Below, in pieces: positions 24,442 through 36,101 of a stretch of DNA of 45,073 nucleotides. A program made the translations under genes and the position numbers. The stretch covers positions 1 to 45,073 of the forward strand of contig JAKSCC010000057.1 of assembly GCA_022360815.1 (NCBI GenBank), in the 5' to 3' direction. This stretch comes from Desulfobacterales bacterium (GTDB lineage Bacteria > Desulfobacterota > Desulfobacteria > Desulfobacterales > Desulfolunaceae). The notes below the pieces were generated by a model that worked only from the letters and a program-made list of their open reading frames with translations, was not told the origin of the DNA and ran no database searches. Position 1 is the stretch's first letter. Every line of letters starts with the position of its first letter.

Positions 24442-26970
24442 TTACACATCCAATCGGCATCGCTTGACCAGTCCAAGGCCAGAGGTCGCTTCATCATCAA
24501 GGGAAAAAATATGTGCAACGGCAAGATCAGGGCGGATAACAACCCCACCAACACTTTGGAGGTCTATGGTCAATTGTGAGGGTGTGTGGATGGTGATATC
24601 CCGGACAAAATCCTTAAGGTCGTACTCTTTTATATTTCCTTTTTTCCCTTTTTTTTCAATTGTAAAATGACTTGAGTTAATAAAATCATTCATTTTATTC
24701 ACGTCGAAAAAGGGCTTATATGAAGAGACTTCGTACCTGAATGCCTTATCCACAAGTCCCTTTGTTTTCACAAAATGAGATATATTAGTAACATCGATTC
24801 CTTCTATTAGATGAGTATTTAACCTCTCTTTAATCTCGTCAATACCAAGATCTGAAAGAACCGTTACCACAAACTCTTCGGCATAACTCTCCATACCAAG
24901 AGGGATGGGGTCACTGAAGGTCATCTTGGGCCTTGGGTTGTAACCGTGGGTGGTCTCAATGGAGATGCCAGCCCGCTTGAACACCTTGACCATCACATTG
25001 GCAAATTCCAGATGACCGAAATAGCGGGCATCTTTCACTTTGGAGTAGGTAAAGGTCAGTTTTCGCGGAGTGTACGCCTTGGGTCTTTCACGAAAAGGCA
25101 CCTCAGCCTTTGTTTTCTCCTCTTCTGGAAGACAGATGATCGGCTTGATGGTTTTAAAATCGCAAATACCGCATCCTGTGCAGGTTCCATAACGGCAATC
25201 TGGCGTGACACACGCTTTCAAAGCACGCATCCTCTCTTTTTCGAGATACCTTCGCGATACACCGGAATCGATATGGTCCCAAGGCATGGGCTCATCCAAC
25301 CCTCGCGGGCGCTCACAGAGAAGCGACCAGTCGATCCCCTCTTCTTCCACAGCCTCCTGCCACATGGGAAGATTCATGTGTTCACTCCAGCCATCAAGTC
25401 GGCACCCTTTTTTCCATGCTCGAATCAGAAGCGAGGTCAACCTGCGATCGCCTCGAGACCAGATGCCTTCAAGCCAGCTGATATCGGTGCTGCCCCACTT
25501 CAGGGTAATGCCCGGAATTTTCAGAGCATCACGCAGCCAACAGATACGGCGCCACGCCTCATCTTTGGTGATCTGTCCTTCCCACTGAAAAACCGAGTGG
25601 GGTTTGGGGATAAAGGTGGAGACACTCACATTGATGTTGACCCGCTTGCGGCCTGCTAGCCCTTTCAGCTTCTTGGCAAGATCCACGATCCCCTGAAGGT
25701 CTTCCTCAGTTTCTGTGGGCAAGCCAATCATGAAATAGAGCTTGATGGTGTTCCACCCTAACGAAAAGGCGCTCTCCACCGTACCCACAATATCTTCTTC
25801 GGTGATCCCTTTGTTGATCACATCGCGAAGACGCTGGGTACCCGCCTCGGGGGCGATGGTAAATCCTGTCTTTCGAACGTTTTTAATGATCTCCATTATT
25901 TCAGGTGTCAAGCGCCCGGCTCGAATGGAAGGCAGAGATACCGCCACTTTGTCACCATCGGCACAGCTGGAGAGGGTGATCCCCCGCATCAACTCGGCCA
26001 GCTGCTCATAGTCTCCGGTGGAGAGAGAGAGAAGGGATATGTCGTTGTATCCGGTGGTCTCAAGAGAGGTTTCACTGATATCAAGAAGATCCTCCACTCG
26101 GCGTTCGCGAACAGGGCGATAAATCATACTCGCCTGACAAAACCGACATCCTCGAGTGCAGCCACGTGAAATTTCCAATCGCAGGCGATCATGCACCGGT
26201 TTTCCAAAAGGAATCACCGGTTTTTCAGGAAAAGAGGCTTTGGTAAGCTCTGGGACAATAGCCCGCCTCACCCGCTGCGGCTGCCCCTCTAAAGGGTTCA
26301 CCTTGGCAATAGAAATTTCTGTTCCCTCAAGGGGCTCATAAGAGACCTCGTAAAAGCTTGGAACATAAACCCCAGAGATGGCCGCGACCTGTTTTAACAG
26401 CTCGGCCTTTGGCGCCCCACTCTTTTTCCAGGCAATCACCGCATCAGAGACCTCCAAAAGGGCCTCTTCTCCATCTCCAATGATCAGAAAATCAAAGAGT
26501 TCGGCAACCGGCTCGGGGTTAAAGGCACAAGGCCCTCCCGCAATCACCAAAGGGTGAGAGTCATCGCGCTCTGAGGCAAGAAAAGGAATCCCGGCAAGAG
26601 AGAGCATGGAGAGAATGCTGGTGTAGTTCAGCTCATAGAGCAGGCTAAATCCCACAACATCAAAATCACAAAGTGGGGTTCGGCTCTCAAGAGAAAAGAG
26701 GGGAAGGTGACGCTCCTTAAGAAGCTCTTCAAGGTCAGGAGCCGGCGCAAAAACCCGCTCCGCATAAATATTTTCCCTCTCATTTAACAGAGCGTAAAGA
26801 ATCTGTATTCCAAAATGAGAGGTTCCAATATCGTAGAGATCTGGATAGGCAAGAACCATATGCAGATCCATCTCTGAAACATCTTTTACAACCCGATTCA
26901 CCTCGGTACCCAGATAGCGGCTCGGCTGAGAGACGCTTCCCAGGATTTCTTGAACTGTCTTCTCGTCCAT
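24442..26970 (-). CDS. TIGR03960-family radical SAM protein fused to a DUF2344 (TIGR03936) domain
   Basis: 842 residues. An N-terminal B12-binding-like region (VLAYPDLYDIGTSHFGIQIL, VVGFSLLYELNYTSIL) is followed by a radical SAM domain with SRGCTRGCRFCQASM (CX3CX2C) near 270-284 and the PEAGTQRLRDVINKG segment; a cluster CVTPDCRYGTCTGCGICDF near 620 adds five cysteines; and a C-terminal DUF2344 domain (about 655-842; YSKVKDARYFGHLEF, GYNPRPKMTF). The two halves are separate in some bacteria and fused here. The function is not settled; the frequent neighbour Rng and the domain content point to RNA modification. The ATG has little ribosome-site support and lies in a divergent promoter region with degP. 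Confidence 0.87.
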   Translation of the reverse strand: MDEKTVQEILGSVSQPSRYLGTEVNRVVKDVSEMDLHMVLAYPDLYDIGTSHFGIQILYALLNERENIYAERVFAPAPDLEELLKERHLPLFSLESRTPLCDFDVVGFSLLYELNYTSILSMLSLAGIPFLASERDDSHPLVIAGGPCAFNPEPVAELFDFLIIGDGEEALLEVSDAVIAWKKSGAPKAELLKQVAAISGVYVPSFYEVSYEPLEGTEISIAKVNPLEGQPQRVRRAIVPELTKASFPEKPVIPFGKPVHDRLRLEISRGCTRGCRFCQASMIYRPVRERRVEDLLDISETSLETTGYNDISLLSLSTGDYEQLAELMRGITLSSCADGDKVAVSLPSIRAGRLTPEIMEIIKNVRKTGFTIAPEAGTQRLRDVINKGITEEDIVGTVESAFSLGWNTIKLYFMIGLPTETEEDLQGIVDLAKKLKGLAGRKRVNINVSVSTFIPKPHSVFQWEGQITKDEAWRRICWLRDALKIPGITLKWGSTDISWLEGIWSRGDRRLTSLLIRAWKKGCRLDGWSEHMNLPMWQEAVEEEGIDWSLLCERPRGLDEPMPWDHIDSGVSRRYLEKERMRALKACVTPDCRYGTCTGCGICDFKTIKPIICLPEEEKTKAEVPFRERPKAYTPRKLTFTYSKVKDARYFGHLEFANVMVKVFKRAGISIETTHGYNPRPKMTFSDPIPLGMESYAEEFVVTVLSDLGIDEIKERLNTHLIEGIDVTNISHFVKTKGLVDKAFRYEVSSYKPFFDVNKMNDFINSSHFTIEKKGKKGNIKEYDLKDFVRDITIHTPSQLTIDLQSVGGVVIRPDLAVAHIFSLDDEATSGLGLVKRCRLDV

Positions 26971-27060
26971 GGTACTATATTTTTATAAACCTTTGATTTT
27001 TAAAGAGTTTTATTTCCGCAAAAGTCGTAAACATTTCATATTAGTACACATCGTGATAAA

Positions 27061-28440
27061 ATGCCAAAAATTATTTTTGCCCTTCTCCTCACTGTCTTCA
27101 CCCTGTTTTCTCCACTTGTTCCACACGCCTATGAAGCCACAGCCGTCCGACGATCTGCCGTGGTTCAAGCGGTCGAAAAAGCCTCTCCAGCGGTTGTAAA
27201 CATCTCCTACACCCACCTTCAAAAAGAGAGCGCCTCTCCTTTTTCAAGAAGAGGAAGGGAAGAGGCCATTGATCGGTTTTTTGAAGATTTTTTTGCCCCT
27301 TACCATCGAAATCGCCAGCCCTCAACCACCTTGGGTTCCGGTGTAATTATCGACGGAGAAAAAGGGTATATTCTCACCAATGCCCACGTCATTGAAAAAA
27401 GCGGCCGCATCACCGTTCGCCTTCAGGATAACAGAGAGTTTCAGGCAACCCTCACCGGATCCGACCAGGCCTCGGATCTTGCGGTTCTTAAAGTTGAGTC
27501 CGAAACCCCTCTTCCCTCTATTGCCATGGGGCAAAGCCACGACCTGATGATTGGAGAGACTGTTATTGCCATAGGCAACCCCTTTGGTTTTTCTCACACG
27601 GTCTCCACCGGAGTGGTAAGCGCCGTGGATCGAAACATCCGTGCAAGTGGCATGGTTTTTCGGAATTTCATTCAGATTGATGCAGCCATCAATCCGGGAA
27701 ACAGTGGGGGCCCCCTTCTCAATATTTTGGGCGAGCTTATTGGCATCAACACCGCCATTTATGAAAAGGCCCAGGGCATTGGGTTCACCATTCCCATCGA
27801 TACCGCGCGTCGTGTGGTCTCCGACCTTATTGAGTATGGTGAGGTGGTGGAGGCTTGGACAGGCCTTGAACTTCAGGAAGTTCGAGGTTCCCTGGCTCAA
27901 TATTACGGCGCCCCTCAGGACAGAGGGGTTGTGGTGGTGGGAGTGGAAGATGAAAGCCCGGCTCAAAAGGCAAACATTGCCCCTGGAGACCTTCTTCTTA
28001 GCTTTGCAGGAAAACCCCTTCAAAATTTGGACACCTACCACCAGCTTAAACGCAGCATCCCTTCTAAGGGAAATATCTCACTCACTATAAAGCGTGGGCA
28101 AACCCATCAAAAAATAGAACTCACCACCACCACCTACCCTCTTAAAAGGGGAGAAAAGCTGGCACAGATGATGTTTGGAATAGGGGTGAAGAAATCAGAG
28201 ACCAACCAAGGTGTGCTCATTCAAAAAATATCGAAAGAGAGTGCGTTGTGGCAGGTGGGGGTTCGAAAAAGAGACCTGATACGGCGCATCAACGACAAGG
28301 TTATCACCAGCCTCGAGTCTTTTTATAAAACCCTTATAAAATTCAGACGTCAGAAAAATCTGGTCTTTTTGATTGTCCGTGATGGGCGGGGGTATTACAT
28401 TAACGTGGAATCGCTTTTGGCCGAAGAGAAGTTAAATTAA
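27061..28440 (+). CDS. DegP/HtrA-type periplasmic serine protease
   Basis: 459 residues. The signal peptide is about 1-23 (FALLLTVFTLFSPLVPHAY). The trypsin-like domain shows all three catalytic residues: His in NAHVIE, Asp in SDLAVLK and Ser in NPGNSGGPLL. Two PDZ domains follow (about 270-360 and 370-450), as in DegP/DegQ. It degrades or refolds damaged envelope proteins. Ribosome site support is weak (GTGATAAA before ATG). asnS starts ten bases after its stop, so the two are co-transcribed. Confidence 0.93.
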   Translation: MPKIIFALLLTVFTLFSPLVPHAYEATAVRRSAVVQAVEKASPAVVNISYTHLQKESASPFSRRGREEAIDRFFEDFFAPYHRNRQPSTTLGSGVIIDGEKGYILTNAHVIEKSGRITVRLQDNREFQATLTGSDQASDLAVLKVESETPLPSIAMGQSHDLMIGETVIAIGNPFGFSHTVSTGVVSAVDRNIRASGMVFRNFIQIDAAINPGNSGGPLLNILGELIGINTAIYEKAQGIGFTIPIDTARRVVSDLIEYGEVVEAWTGLELQEVRGSLAQYYGAPQDRGVVVVGVEDESPAQKANIAPGDLLLSFAGKPLQNLDTYHQLKRSIPSKGNISLTIKRGQTHQKIELTTTTYPLKRGEKLAQMMFGIGVKKSETNQGVLIQKISKESALWQVGVRKRDLIRRINDKVITSLESFYKTLIKFRRQKNLVFLIVRDGRGYYINVESLLAEEKLN

Positions 28441-28450
28441 AAGGAATAGT

Positions 28451-29809
28451 ATGAAACGATCAAAGATAGAATCTCTTCTTAAAGAGGGGTGTCCTAAACC
28501 TGAAGTTCTCATCTGTGGATGGGTTCGTACCAAACGAGACTCCAAGGAGTTCTCTTTTCTTGAGGTAAATGATGGCTCCTGCCTCAAATCGATTCAGGTG
28601 ATTGTGGACGCTGACACCCCGGGTTATAAATCTCTGGCAAACATTGCAACCGGTGCCGGAATCTCTGTAGAGGGAGAGCTTGTGGCCTCTCCCGGCAAGG
28701 GGCAATCCCTTGAAATTCGATCCAAGGAGCTGACCCTTCTTGGGGGATCGCCCGAAAATTATCCCTTGCAAAAAAAGAGACACAGCGACGAATTTTTACG
28801 AACCATCGCCCATTTAAGGCCCCGTACCAACAAGTACGGAGCCATCTTTCGGATTCGATCGAAAACCACACAGATCATCCACAGATTCTTTGAAGAGAGG
28901 GGTTTTTTCTGTATTCACACCCCCATCATTACCGGATCAGATTGTGAGGGGGCAGGTGAAATGTTCCGCGTTACCACGGTTTCCGGAACCGCCCCTGTCG
29001 AGGAAGATTTTTTCAGCAAAGAGACCAACCTGACCGTCTCTGGCCAGCTTCCCGCTGAAATGCTCGCCCTTTCGCTGGGGGATGTCTACTCTTTTGGCCC
29101 CACGTTCCGTGCTGAAAACTCCAACACAAGCCGTCATGCCGCCGAGTTCTGGATGCTGGAGCCTGAAATGGCCTTCTGCGATCTCTCGGGCAATATGGAT
29201 GTGGCCGAAGATCTGATAAAATTTGTGGTGGCGGGTATCCTTGACGAGTGTGCCGATGATATCGCCCTTTTTGCCAATTTTGTGGACAAAACTTTGATGG
29301 CCACCCTCACCTCCCTGCGTGATGACAATTACGTTCGCCTTCCCTACCGGGATGCCATTGATATTTTAAAATCTGCAAAGAAAAAGTTTGAATACCCGGT
29401 GGCGTTTGGAAGCGATCTCCAGTCTGAACACGAAAGGTACCTTGCCGAAGAACACTTTAAAAAACCGGTCTTCCTATTTAACTACCCAAAAGCCATCAAG
29501 CCCTTTTACATGCGCGTCAATGACGACAACGAAACAGTGGCTGCCATGGATCTTCTTGTACCCCGTATTGGTGAACTTATCGGAGGCAGCCAGAGAGAAG
29601 AGCGTATGGACGTTCTTCAGTCCAGAATGAAAGAGATGGATCTGCCGGAAGAGGAGTACTGGTGGTATATCGACTCCCGAAAATTCGGATCGGTTCCCCA
29701 CAGCGGATTCGGCCTGGGTTTTGAAAGGCTTCTTATGCTTCTCACAGGCATCAGCAATATCCGCGATGTGATTGCCTTTCCAAGAACCCCGGGTTCCATC
29801 GATTTTTAA
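28451..29809 (+). CDS. asnS: Asparaginyl-tRNA synthetase
   Basis: 452 residues. The N-terminal OB-fold anticodon domain (VLICGWVRTKRDSKEFSFLEVNDGS) precedes a class II core: motif 1 near FFCIHTPIITGSDCEGAGEMF, motif 2 FRAENSNTSRHAAEFWMLEPE and motif 3 GFGLGFERLLM. The HAAEF-W-MLEPE wording is that of AsnRS rather than AspRS. It charges tRNA-Asn directly. AAGGA lies seven bases upstream of the ATG. It follows degP by ten bases and ends at a strong terminator. Confidence 0.97.
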   Translation: MKRSKIESLLKEGCPKPEVLICGWVRTKRDSKEFSFLEVNDGSCLKSIQVIVDADTPGYKSLANIATGAGISVEGELVASPGKGQSLEIRSKELTLLGGSPENYPLQKKRHSDEFLRTIAHLRPRTNKYGAIFRIRSKTTQIIHRFFEERGFFCIHTPIITGSDCEGAGEMFRVTTVSGTAPVEEDFFSKETNLTVSGQLPAEMLALSLGDVYSFGPTFRAENSNTSRHAAEFWMLEPEMAFCDLSGNMDVAEDLIKFVVAGILDECADDIALFANFVDKTLMATLTSLRDDNYVRLPYRDAIDILKSAKKKFEYPVAFGSDLQSEHERYLAEEHFKKPVFLFNYPKAIKPFYMRVNDDNETVAAMDLLVPRIGELIGGSQREERMDVLQSRMKEMDLPEEEYWWYIDSRKFGSVPHSGFGLGFERLLMLLTGISNIRDVIAFPRTPGSIDF

Positions 29810-29827
29810 TATCTATTGTAAACACCC

Positions 29828-29867
29828 AAAAAAAGAGATCTCTCATACCTGAGGGATCTCTTTTTTT
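29828..29867 (+). terminator. Terminator after asnS
   Basis: GAGATCTCTCA (29835-29845) pairs with TGAGGGATCTC (29850-29860) over TACC with one G-U pair, flanked by seven As and seven Ts. Confidence 0.92.
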
Positions 29868-29935
29868 AAAACATATCGCACCAAGGCCATCTGCCAATGG
29901 TTTATGATGGGATCGGTAGGGAAGGATTGGAGTCT

Positions 29936-30376
29936 ATGGAAGCAAAAAAACGGATCGCTCTGGTGGCACATGATGAGATGAAACCCAAGATGATCGCCTG
30001 GGCTAAAAAACACAAATCAAGCCTTTCGCAGCATACCCTTTTTGGAACAGGCACAACAGGCGGACTTCTCTCCTCTGAGGTGGGGCTTGATATCGTGTGC
30101 CTCAAAAGCGGCCCATTGGGAGGAGACCTTGAGTTGGGGCACCTTATTGTTAATGATGGCCTGGATATCCTCTTCTTCTTCTGGGATCCCATGACCGCAC
30201 AGCCCCATGATGTGGATGTAAAAGCACTGTTAAGAATTTCAGCGGTTCACAATATTCCCATCGCCTGCAATGAAGCTTCCGCTGATTTTCTTATCACAAG
30301 CTCCTTTTTTAGCGAGTCTTACAAAAAAGAGACGACCGACTACTCCGCTCACATCAACCGGACCACTTCCGTATAA
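29936..30376 (+). CDS. mgsA: Methylglyoxal synthase
   Basis: 146 residues from the ATG at 29936 (E. coli 152); a longer frame begins 13 codons earlier without added similarity. It turns dihydroxyacetone phosphate into methylglyoxal and phosphate, an overflow for triose phosphates. Motifs: IALVAHDEMK, FGTGTTGG (phosphate site), LKSGPLGGD, FFFWDPMTAQPHDVDVKALLR and IPIACNEASADF, all close to E. coli MgsA. GGAG is four bases and AAGGA eleven bases before the start. Its stop codon abuts the stop codon of the converging kinase-receiver gene. Confidence 0.95.
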   Translation: MEAKKRIALVAHDEMKPKMIAWAKKHKSSLSQHTLFGTGTTGGLLSSEVGLDIVCLKSGPLGGDLELGHLIVNDGLDILFFFWDPMTAQPHDVDVKALLRISAVHNIPIACNEASADFLITSSFFSESYKKETTDYSAHINRTTSV

Positions 30377-31129
30377 TCAGAGAGGGAAAAGAAGAGAGCG
30401 CACCTTTTCAGCCAGTTGGGAAAGACTGAACGGTTTTTTTATAAATCCGGTGTGCCTCTCTTTAAGAAAGAGTTCAACCCGCTGATCTTTTCGGTAACCA
30501 CTTGCAATCAACACTTTGATGTAAGGATCCACAGCCCTTAAAAGATGAAAGGTATCAATACCGTCGATGCCCGGCATAATAAGATCGAGTATCACAAGGT
30601 CAATCTGAGCGGCATTGGCCTCAAACACTTTAACCGCCTCGTGCCCACTGGAGGCGGTTGTCACCGCCATGCCGATCTTCTCCAGCATCTGGTTTCCCAC
30701 ATCCAAAATCAACCCCTCATCATCCACCAGCAGCACATGGGCCACCCCTTGAGACGTTTTTTGGTAGAACGCCAGCCCTCGGCTGTGTCCTGGAAGAGTC
30801 ACCACAGGCTCAGCAAGGATTGAAGGGTCACTCTCTCTGTCTTGCAACGCCACGTAATTGAGGATCTGTTCTGTAAGGCGGGTCCCCCTTCGGATATAGC
30901 GCTCCATATTTTTAAGGCGCTCGTAACCAGGAGTGTTGGGAAGGATGTCGTCCAGCATGATGGATATATTCCCTTGAATCACCATCATGAGATTGTTGAA
31001 CTCATGGGCCACTTGGCCCAATATACGATATGGATCGCCTTTGATATCCCTGCCACTCAGGGCGTTAAGCTCAGATTCCAGTTGCGCAATCTTCTCTTCC
31101 AGCTCGTGGTACGCGGGCAAATCAACCAT
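30377..31129 (-). CDS. Two-component protein: histidine-kinase dimerisation domain fused to a receiver, no ATPase domain
   Basis: 250 residues. Residues 1-25 form a short coiled coil; 30-97 are a HisKA-type helical hairpin with the H box GQVAHEFNNLMMVIQGN (His42), as in hybrid kinases. The ATP-binding HATPase domain that should follow is absent: a linker of about 30 residues leads straight to a receiver domain (131-245) with the acidic pair Asp136/Asp137, phosphoacceptor Asp182 in LVILDLIMPG, Ser210 and Lys231/232. It could act as a phosphorelay or phosphatase for another kinase, or be a deletion derivative of a hybrid kinase. It follows the gyrB terminator by 12 bases on the same strand. Confidence 0.85.
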   Translation of the reverse strand: MVDLPAYHELEEKIAQLESELNALSGRDIKGDPYRILGQVAHEFNNLMMVIQGNISIMLDDILPNTPGYERLKNMERYIRRGTRLTEQILNYVALQDRESDPSILAEPVVTLPGHSRGLAFYQKTSQGVAHVLLVDDEGLILDVGNQMLEKIGMAVTTASSGHEAVKVFEANAAQIDLVILDLIMPGIDGIDTFHLLRAVDPYIKVLIASGYRKDQRVELFLKERHTGFIKKPFSLSQLAEKVRSLLFPL

Positions 31130-31140
31130 ACGGCATCCAT

Positions 31141-31174
31141 AAAAAAGAGGGGCAAGAGAGCCTATCTCTCCCCT
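31141..31174 (-). terminator. Terminator after gyrB
   Basis: On the minus strand AGGGG plus AGAGA pairs with TCTCT plus CCCCT (31148-31159 with 31165-31174, two-base bulge), then six Ts (31141-31146). Confidence 0.75.
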
Positions 31175-31191
31175 ACCCCTTTAAATAAAAC

Positions 31192-33621
<2,430 letters not shown>

Positions 33622-33685
33622 TTATGGCCTTTAATTCATCTGGATCGGTTGAATCTCTATCAAAAGAAGGTTGAACAGATGAAAT

Positions 33686-34804
33686 TTAGATTTTCATGGG
33701 CATGATGATGCTTAAAAACCTTTTGCTCTCTGCGCCTTCGACCAGACAGGGGTGATGATTGTCTCGAAGGTTTACAAGGATCCGTTCATCCCCAATAACG
33801 TTAAGGGTGTCTATAAAATATTTAGGGTTGAAGGCCACCTCAACTTCCTCCCGCTGAAAGGCGATAGCCAGATCTTCCTTGGACTCTCCCAAGTCGGGGT
33901 TGGTGGTGGTTACCTCAAGACGATCGTTGTCGAAATTAAAAATCACACTGTTGTAATTTTCTGAAGAGAGAATGGACATGCGCTTGAGAAGCATAGAAAA
34001 AAGCTTCTTATCGAGTTCAATATCAAATTCATCCTCTTTGGCGATGACCTGCTCATACTGAGGAAATTCACCTTCAAGAAGACCAATAATAACCGTTTCG
34101 CTCTCCATTTTAAAGACAAGGTAGTTGTCTTTAACCCCGATCTCCACAAACTCTTCACGATCGAGAATCTTAGCGGCTTCCATCAAGCCTTTTTTGGGAA
34201 CGATGACAGCGTCGCCGGAAACAAAAGATGCTTCTTCATCAACCTCCACATCAACTTTAGCAAGACGCCTGCCGTCGGTAGAGACCATACGCATCATATT
34301 TTTATCACCACGGACGATACGCTCGAAACAGACACCTGTAATATGAGCCCGCTTTTCATCGGATGGGGCTTGAATCATAATAGTCTTTTCGATCATCTCC
34401 CGTACATCGGCTGTGGCCATACGGGTGAATTCCACCTCATCCACCTTGGGTACATCGGGAAAGTCATCAGGGCTCATCCCCACAATATGATAAACAATAT
34501 TACTGTTTTTAATTTCAATCCACTGGCGTTCAATCTCTTCGATATAAACCTCTTCGCCAGGAAAATTTTGAACTATCTCAAAGAGTTTTTTCGCATTGAT
34601 GGTTACCGCACCCTCTTTTTCCACATCCGCCTCGTAATGCCCTTCAAAGCCTGTTTCAAGATCTGTGGCCACAAAGGTTATGCCTTTGTCATCGCCTTTG
34701 ATCAGAACATTGGCGGTGATGGCGAGGTTGCTTTTTCGTCCCGTGATCCCCTGCACACGTCCCAGAATGGTGGAGATATTCTTCTTGGCAATTTTAAACT
34801 TCAT
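33686..34804 (-). CDS. dnaN: DNA polymerase III beta sliding clamp
   Basis: 372 residues, three repeated clamp domains of about 120 residues each. It starts MKFKIAKKNISTILGRVQGITGRKSN and ends LSIIMPMKI, the canonical C-terminal MPM-R/K-type end. It tethers polymerase III to DNA. GGAAACC lies before the ATG. It is the first gene left of the origin candidate and is transcribed away from it; dnaA, its usual upstream neighbour, is not in the window. Confidence 0.98.
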   Translation of the reverse strand: MKFKIAKKNISTILGRVQGITGRKSNLAITANVLIKGDDKGITFVATDLETGFEGHYEADVEKEGAVTINAKKLFEIVQNFPGEEVYIEEIERQWIEIKNSNIVYHIVGMSPDDFPDVPKVDEVEFTRMATADVREMIEKTIMIQAPSDEKRAHITGVCFERIVRGDKNMMRMVSTDGRRLAKVDVEVDEEASFVSGDAVIVPKKGLMEAAKILDREEFVEIGVKDNYLVFKMESETVIIGLLEGEFPQYEQVIAKEDEFDIELDKKLFSMLLKRMSILSSENYNSVIFNFDNDRLEVTTTNPDLGESKEDLAIAFQREEVEVAFNPKYFIDTLNVIGDERILVNLRDNHHPCLVEGAESKRFLSIIMPMKI

Positions 34805-35499
34805 ATGGTTTCCATTTTTGGTGACGCCTGAATCCCGACAGGAAGCCTTCTGGTTATCATTTGGATTCAGGGTACGGTTGTGGTGTGGTGGTATTCAAAT
34901 AAGTCCGATAACAATCCCTATGTCATAGTAAGATCTCTTGAAATTATCAATATAAAAAAAGGTGATTTACCCTTATTTTTCCGCTGTTTTCAGAAGTTCT
35001 GGGCGGTGATCCCATGAAAGGGTACAACCCCCTTAAAACAGGTTCTTTTTTTACCGTTAAATCCATTTCTTGAATCAAAAATATGAAATCGCAGCACTGC
35101 ATGAATAGGTCGCTTGTTGGAGTGGTGGTTGGTATTCATGTTTTTTAAATTAATTTTTATATAAGATCATCATCATAAGGGGTGTCGATAACGTTAATAA
35201 ATGGGGTATGAGATTGTTTTTATAGCGGTATAGTGCTTTCAAAAATTATTGATGACGCTGTTTTTTGAGTGTTTATAACATTGGGTTTTTTAACAGGTAT
35301 TTTTTTTATGTTTAAAAGTGATGGGGTTTTGAACAATTTGAAATTATTTTATCCACAACATGTAGATAGATATGCCGCGTGTTTGATTGTTTTGTGATAA
35401 CAGTACAGATGTTGTGTGTGGTGATTTTTAAAATAGAAGATTTGGTGCTCTTTTTCATTTTAAGGTGTGTTTGAGGCGGTGGGGGACGGATTGAGAGGT
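34805..35499. other. Candidate replication origin (oriC) upstream of dnaN
   Basis: About 700 bases with no gene. It is rich in A and T, with a very AT-rich block near 35144-35165 that could be the unwinding element. It contains a perfect DnaA box (35349-35357) and single-mismatch boxes at 35183-35191 (TGTCGATAA) and 35270-35278 (TGTTTATAA). It lies next to dnaN-gyrB, within 20 kb of two parS sites and of rpmH-rnpA-yidC-mnmE, and gene orientation and strand composition switch here. Only one strict DnaA box was found, which is fewer than a typical origin. Confidence 0.65.
35349..35357 (+). promoter_or_regulatory. DnaA box
   Basis: TTATCCACA, an exact match to the high-affinity DnaA box TTATNCACA, in the AT-rich spacer between dnaN and the RdgC-like pair. 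Confidence 0.75.
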
Positions 35500-35500
35500 A

Positions 35501-35529
35501 AAAAAAAGCCCCTATAAAAAAGGGGCTTT
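35501..35529 (-). terminator. Terminator after the RdgC-like pair
   Basis: AAAGCCCCT (35505-35513) pairs with AGGGGCTTT (35521-35529) over a seven-base loop; on the minus strand it is followed by a run of Ts. It shields the origin candidate from transcription coming from the RdgC-like genes. Confidence 0.88.
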
Positions 35530-35570
35530 AAATAATAGCGGGTTATGAACAAAATTATATTTCAATCATA

Positions 35571-36098
35571 TTAGATAGTTGTCCATTTTTTAATAGATGG
35601 AACGGTTTTATTTTTCCAGCTTGGTGAGATTCTGTTCTCAATAAATGTTTTGAAAAGGGTCTCCATGGTCTGCACCACTTCAGCCGAAAGAAAGAGTTTA
35701 TCGATAACAGCCCCTTCGGTTTCATCACTGTTTTCTACAGGAGGGGTTTCCGGAGTCTTAAGCCCAGTTACATTGAAATTTTCGCCCTTTACCACAAAAT
35801 TCCATGTTAGCTCATTTTTTTTGTAGACCAACGACATCTCTGTGACCAGAGCGCCTTTACGAATGGCGAGGATTCCCTCTTGAAGGTCTGCATTGTCTCC
35901 TTTGATGGAGACGCTTTCCAGAAGGGTTTCATCGCGGATGAGTTGCAGGACAATGCGGTTTCCCACAGAGAGTTCGATCTGGGCACCCTCATCGTCAAGG
36001 AGGGAGTCGGGGTTGTTTTCAAGGGTAAACCAGAGCCAGGTGAGGAACTCATTACCAAGGAATTTGTATTTATTATATAAAACAGCAACATCAAGCAT
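35571..36098 (-). CDS. RdgC-like protein, C-terminal part as a separate chain
   Basis: 175 residues. FLGNEFLTWLWFTLENN near the N-terminus is the phrase that opens the C-terminal half of RdgC-type proteins in deltaproteobacteria as I remember them, followed by a beta-rich region (IELSVGNRIVLQL) and a C-terminal helix. The ATG has CGGAG upstream that overlaps the stop codon of the gene before, so translation is coupled, and the gap is three bases. With the upstream gene it makes a complete RdgC-like protein in two pieces. RdgC binds DNA and tempers RecA. Alternative: a frameshifted single gene, though the ribosome site argues against that. Confidence 0.62.
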   Translation of the reverse strand: MLDVAVLYNKYKFLGNEFLTWLWFTLENNPDSLLDDEGAQIELSVGNRIVLQLIRDETLLESVSIKGDNADLQEGILAIRKGALVTEMSLVYKKNELTWNFVVKGENFNVTGLKTPETPPVENSDETEGAVIDKLFLSAEVVQTMETLFKTFIENRISPSWKNKTVPSIKKWTTI

Positions 36099-36101
36099 CG
36101 C

